A DNA stretch of 7,030 nt, from NCBI GenBank assembly GCA_013816275.1, contig JACDER010000074.1:1-7030 (forward strand), in the 5' to 3' direction. Origin of the DNA: Actinomycetota bacterium (GTDB lineage Bacteria > Actinomycetota > Thermoleophilia > Gaiellales > Gaiellaceae). Positions 5,067 to 7,030 of this stretch are shown piece after piece. Both the position numbers and the translations under genes were made by a program. Every line of letters begins with the position of its first letter. Within the stretch, counting starts at the first letter, position 1. The notes beneath the pieces are model-generated. The model worked only from the letters and a program-made list of their open reading frames with translations. It did not search any database and was not told the DNA's origin.

Positions 5067-5969
5067 TCAAGCGGCCTTGGCGAGCACGATCTTGCGCACC
5101 CACTCGGTTTCCTCACGCGAGATCCGCCGGAGCTCGAGCCGTTCCTGCGTCTTCGGCCCGTGCCCCGTGACGACGTGCTTGAGCTCGGCCCAGTCGGGTT
5201 CGGAGAAATGCCAGCGGCCCGTCTCCTCGTCCTTGCGCAGCTCCGGATCGGGCACGGTCAGCCCGAGCTCCCAAATCTGCGGCACGTAGCCGTCGAGGAA
5301 CTGCTGCCTGGCCTCGTCGTTCCCCTGGCTCTTGATTCGCCAGTGGAACATCGGATCGTCGCCGGACGGGATCGGGTTGCCGTGGAACTGCATCAGCGGG
5401 CCCCACCAGCGGTTGAGCGCCTCCTGTACGAGCTCGCGCTGCTCGTCAGTGCCGAGCATCATCGTCAGCACGACGTCGCGGCCGTGGAGGATGTGGAACG
5501 ACTCCTCCCAGCAGATCTTCTTCATGATCCGCGCGTACGGGGCGTACGAACACTTGAGGAGCGCCTTCTGGGAGATGATCGCGGCCGCGTCGACGAGCCA
5601 AGCGATGACTCCCACGTCCCCCCAGGTAAACGTTGGGTAGTGGAAGACGTTGTGGAACTTGGACTTGCCCGAGATCAGGTCCTCGAGGCACTCCTCGCGC
5701 GGCTTGCCCAGATCCTCGACGACGCGGTAGATCAGCTGCGAGTGTCCCGCCTCGTCCTGCACCTTCGCGGTGAGCGCGAGCTTCCGCTGGAGCGTCGGTG
5801 CGCGCAGGATCCACTCGCGCTCCGGGAGCACTCCCATCAGCTCGGAGTTGCCGTGCATCTCGATGAACTTGATCAGCAGCCGGCGGTAGTCGTCCGGCAT
5901 CCAGTCGGTCGCCTCGACCTGGCCACCCGACTGCACGTACTCGACGAATTCCTGTTCACGCGCGGACAT
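5067..5969 (-). CDS. paaA: PaaA, catalytic diiron subunit of phenylacetyl-CoA 1,2-epoxidase
   Basis: The 300-residue product matches PaaA (E. coli about 309). Diiron ligands are visible on four helices: Glu43 (NSELMG), Glu73-x2-His76 (QDEAGHSQLIYR), Asp127 (WLVDAAAI) and Glu156-x2-His159 (WEESFHILHGRD). Other family segments are FHYPTFTWGDVGVIAW (109-124) and HGNPIPSGDDPMF (196-208). With PaaB, PaaC and the reductase PaaE it uses O2 and NADPH to form the 1,2-epoxide of phenylacetyl-CoA. The ATG at 5969 is preceded by GGGAGG (5979-5974) at good spacing. The open frame continues upstream to about 6254, but that part lies over the divergent gene and its regulatory region, so it is not coding. 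The PaaR-type operator at 5983-5996 lies just upstream of the ribosome binding site. Confidence 0.97.
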   Translation of the reverse strand: MSAREQEFVEYVQSGGQVEATDWMPDDYRRLLIKFIEMHGNSELMGVLPEREWILRAPTLQRKLALTAKVQDEAGHSQLIYRVVEDLGKPREECLEDLISGKSKFHNVFHYPTFTWGDVGVIAWLVDAAAIISQKALLKCSYAPYARIMKKICWEESFHILHGRDVVLTMMLGTDEQRELVQEALNRWWGPLMQFHGNPIPSGDDPMFHWRIKSQGNDEARQQFLDGYVPQIWELGLTVPDPELRKDEETGRWHFSEPDWAELKHVVTGHGPKTQERLELRRISREETEWVRKIVLAKAA

Positions 5970-5982
5970 CTCGCCTCCCAAC

Positions 5983-5996
5983 CGAACGATCGTTAG
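5983..5996. promoter_or_regulatory. PaaR operator between paaA and the divergent oxidoreductase gene
   Basis: The 14 bases read C-G-AACG-AT-CGTT-A-G, with a perfect 10-base palindrome AACGATCGTT at the core. This matches the consensus CNAACGNNCGTTNG, which I recall for PaaR of Thermus thermophilus, a TetR repressor released by phenylacetyl-CoA. The site lies 14-27 bases before the paaA start, immediately downstream of a TACAAT -10 box and over the likely transcription start, so binding would block paaA. It also overlaps the TAGGGT box of the divergent gene and so could control both directions, including the downstream tetR gene itself. Confidence 0.85.
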
Positions 5997-6009
5997 GGTT
6001 CGAATTGTA
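5994..6009 (+). promoter_or_regulatory. Possible -10 box (TAGGGT) and leaderless start of the oxidoreductase gene
   Basis: TAGGGT (5994-5999) fits TANNNT and lies ten bases before the GTG at 6010. No ribosome binding site precedes the GTG. The layout resembles TAGGCT before paaG, where the gap to the start codon is nine bases. The box overlaps the right end of the PaaR operator. A leaderless transcript is inferred. Confidence 0.4.
6004..6009 (-). promoter_or_regulatory. -10 box (TACAAT) of the paaA promoter
   Basis: On the minus strand TACAAT differs from TATAAT at one base. Transcription would start about 7 bases later, near 5996-5998, at the edge of the operator, leaving a leader of roughly 28 bases with the GGGAGG ribosome binding site. 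No convincing -35 appears 16-19 bases upstream. Confidence 0.6.
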
Positions 6010-6768
6010 GTGGTTGTCGGCCTCCTGCATCCTGGTGAGATGGGCTCGGCCGTCGGCGTCCAGCTCGTGACGCGCGGGATCCCCGTTCTCTGGGCGTCCA
6101 AGGGGCGCTCGGAAGAGACGGCGGGCAGGGCGGCCGGTTTCGAGGACGTGGGCACGCCGGAAGCGCTCGCGCGCCGCAGCGACGTCGTACTGTCCATCTG
6201 CCCTCCGCATGCGGCTCTCGAGGTCGCGCAGTCGCTGGCCGGATTCGACGGCATCTACGTCGATGCGAACGCGGTGGCGCCGCCGACGGCGCGTGAGGTC
6301 GCGGACATCCACCCGCGCTGCGTGGACGGCGGGATCGTCGGCTCACCGCCTCGTGGAAGGCACCGGACGCACCTGTACCTGTCGGGCGCGGAGGCGCACG
6401 CGGTGGCGGAGCTCTTCGCCGGCACCTCGGTGGATGCGCGCGTCGTCTCGGATGAGGTGGGCGCGGCCTCCGCCGTGAAGGTGACCTTCGCAGCCTGGAC
6501 GAAGGGGACGGCCGCCATGCTCCTGGCCATCCTGGAACTGGCGCGGGCCGAGGGAGTCGAGGACGCCCTGCTGGCCGAGTGGGGGGAGTCTCTGCCCGAG
6601 CTTCTTCCACGGATCGAGGCCGCGCGCCGCTCCGCCGAGACAAAGGGCTGGCGCTGGGTCGGCGAGATGGAGGAGATCGCTTCCGCGTTCTCGGCGCACG
6701 ACCTTCCCGACGGGTTCCACCGTGCCGCCGCCGAGGTTTTTCGATGGCCACAAGGCGTTCGGAGCTGA
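6010..6768 (+). CDS. NAD(P)-binding 6-phosphogluconate dehydrogenase-like protein (DUF1932 type)
   Basis: The 252-residue protein begins with a Rossmann strand and loop, VVGLLHPGEMGSA (2-14), then SDVVLSICPPHAALEVA (57-73) and YVDANAVAPPTAREVA (83-98). This is the N-terminal NAD(P)-binding fold of the 6-phosphogluconate / beta-hydroxyacid dehydrogenases. The C-terminal helical half, with the SAVKVTFAAWTKG segment (Lys157 at the usual catalytic-lysine place), matches the DUF1932 class of phosphogluconate dehydrogenase-like proteins. Substrate is unknown. The GTG at 6010 is chosen because it starts directly on the Rossmann strand; an upstream start would cross the operator. The gene is divergent from paaA, shares its regulatory region and overlaps the TetR gene by 25 bases, so it is probably co-regulated with phenylacetate breakdown. 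It is not a standard paa gene. Confidence 0.85.
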   Translation: MVVGLLHPGEMGSAVGVQLVTRGIPVLWASKGRSEETAGRAAGFEDVGTPEALARRSDVVLSICPPHAALEVAQSLAGFDGIYVDANAVAPPTAREVADIHPRCVDGGIVGSPPRGRHRTHLYLSGAEAHAVAELFAGTSVDARVVSDEVGAASAVKVTFAAWTKGTAAMLLAILELARAEGVEDALLAEWGESLPELLPRIEAARRSAETKGWRWVGEMEEIASAFSAHDLPDGFHRAAAEVFRWPQGVRS

Positions 6769-7030
6769 TACGCGAGGCCGCCCGGCTCTTCGCCGAGCGC
6801 GGCTACCACGGGACCTCGATCGGTGACCTGGCCGAGGCGCTCGGGGTCCAGAAGGCGACCCTCTACGCCCACATCGAGAGCAAGCAGGATCTGCTCTACG
6901 AGACGATGCGCGACGGCGCCGCAGCATTCCACGCCGCGCTGGACGCGATTCCCGAGCTGCTACCGGCGACGGAGAAGGTCCGCCTCGCGCTCCGGGGTCA
7001 CCTCCGGGTCGTAGCCGAGCAGCTCGATGT
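6744..7030 (+). CDS. paaR: TetR-family regulator, probably PaaR, 3' end cut off
   Basis: Ninety-five residues are present before the window ends. Residues 5-50 form a TetR DNA-binding domain: SELIREAARLFAERGYHGTS, then the helix-turn-helix IGDLAEALGVQKATLYAHI (26-44) and the ESKQDLLYE segment. The ligand-binding domain starts after about residue 55 and is incomplete. The gene sits one gene away from a perfect PaaR-type operator and from paaABCD, so I infer it encodes the phenylacetyl-CoA-responsive repressor PaaR, which is TetR-type in Thermus and in many Gram-positive bacteria, unlike GntR-type PaaX of E. coli. The ATG at 6744 has GAGG seven bases upstream and lies inside the end of the oxidoreductase gene. 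The family is certain; the PaaR name rests on context. Confidence 0.85.
   Translation, partial: MATRRSELIREAARLFAERGYHGTSIGDLAEALGVQKATLYAHIESKQDLLYETMRDGAAAFHAALDAIPELLPATEKVRLALRGHLRVVAEQLD

Noticed and set aside
5970..6254. N-terminal extension of PaaA
   Set aside because: It would run across the promoter and operator and over the divergent oxidoreductase; the ATG at 5969 has a good ribosome binding site and gives the normal PaaA length.

Overview
The window is a GC-rich bacterial segment, with GTG and TTG starts, short or absent leaders and dense overlapping genes. This fits a high-GC actinobacterium, perhaps of the Thermoleophilia type; that lineage guess is inference from style, not a computed placement. 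It covers most of an aerobic phenylacetate (phenylacetyl-CoA, paa) degradation locus.

Minus strand, read right to left from about 5969: paaA, paaB, paaC and paaD (the phenylacetyl-CoA 1,2-epoxidase subunits and the PaaD assembly factor), then a chloramphenicol-phosphotransferase-like P-loop protein, then a 73-residue SelW/Rdx-family protein. The reductase gene paaE and the ligase gene paaK are not in the window. Plus strand, left to right: the 3' part of a divergent crotonase, paaF (2,3-dehydroadipyl-CoA hydratase type), a small GerW/YtfJ-family protein translationally coupled to it, and paaG (ring-1,2-epoxyphenylacetyl-CoA isomerase). paaG converges on the SelW gene, and their stop codons overlap. 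To the right of paaA and divergent from it are an NAD(P)-binding 6-phosphogluconate-dehydrogenase-like protein and the start of a TetR-family regulator, very likely PaaR.

The most striking item is the SelW-like gene at 2632-2853. It reads as a complete Rdx-fold protein only if an in-frame UGA at 2821-2823 is decoded as selenocysteine in a C-P-T-U redox motif. A GC-rich hairpin just downstream of the UGA, with loop AGUCU, resembles a bacterial SECIS element. Ordinary gene calling would miss or truncate this gene.

Two further points stand out. A perfect match to the Thermus PaaR operator consensus lies between paaA and the divergent oxidoreductase-tetR pair, next to a TACAAT -10 box for paaA. 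That links the TetR gene to control of the pathway, with phenylacetyl-CoA as the expected inducer. In addition, the PaaC subunit, which lacks iron ligands in E. coli, here carries all six positions of a diiron carboxylate site with the same spacing as in PaaA.

The likely flow is as follows. PaaABC (with PaaD and an off-window PaaE) epoxidises phenylacetyl-CoA. PaaG isomerises the epoxide to the oxepin. After ring cleavage elsewhere, PaaF hydrates dehydroadipyl-CoA during beta-oxidation. Two non-coding spacers (662-727 and 4904-5066) hold palindromic elements that look like small dispersed repeats.
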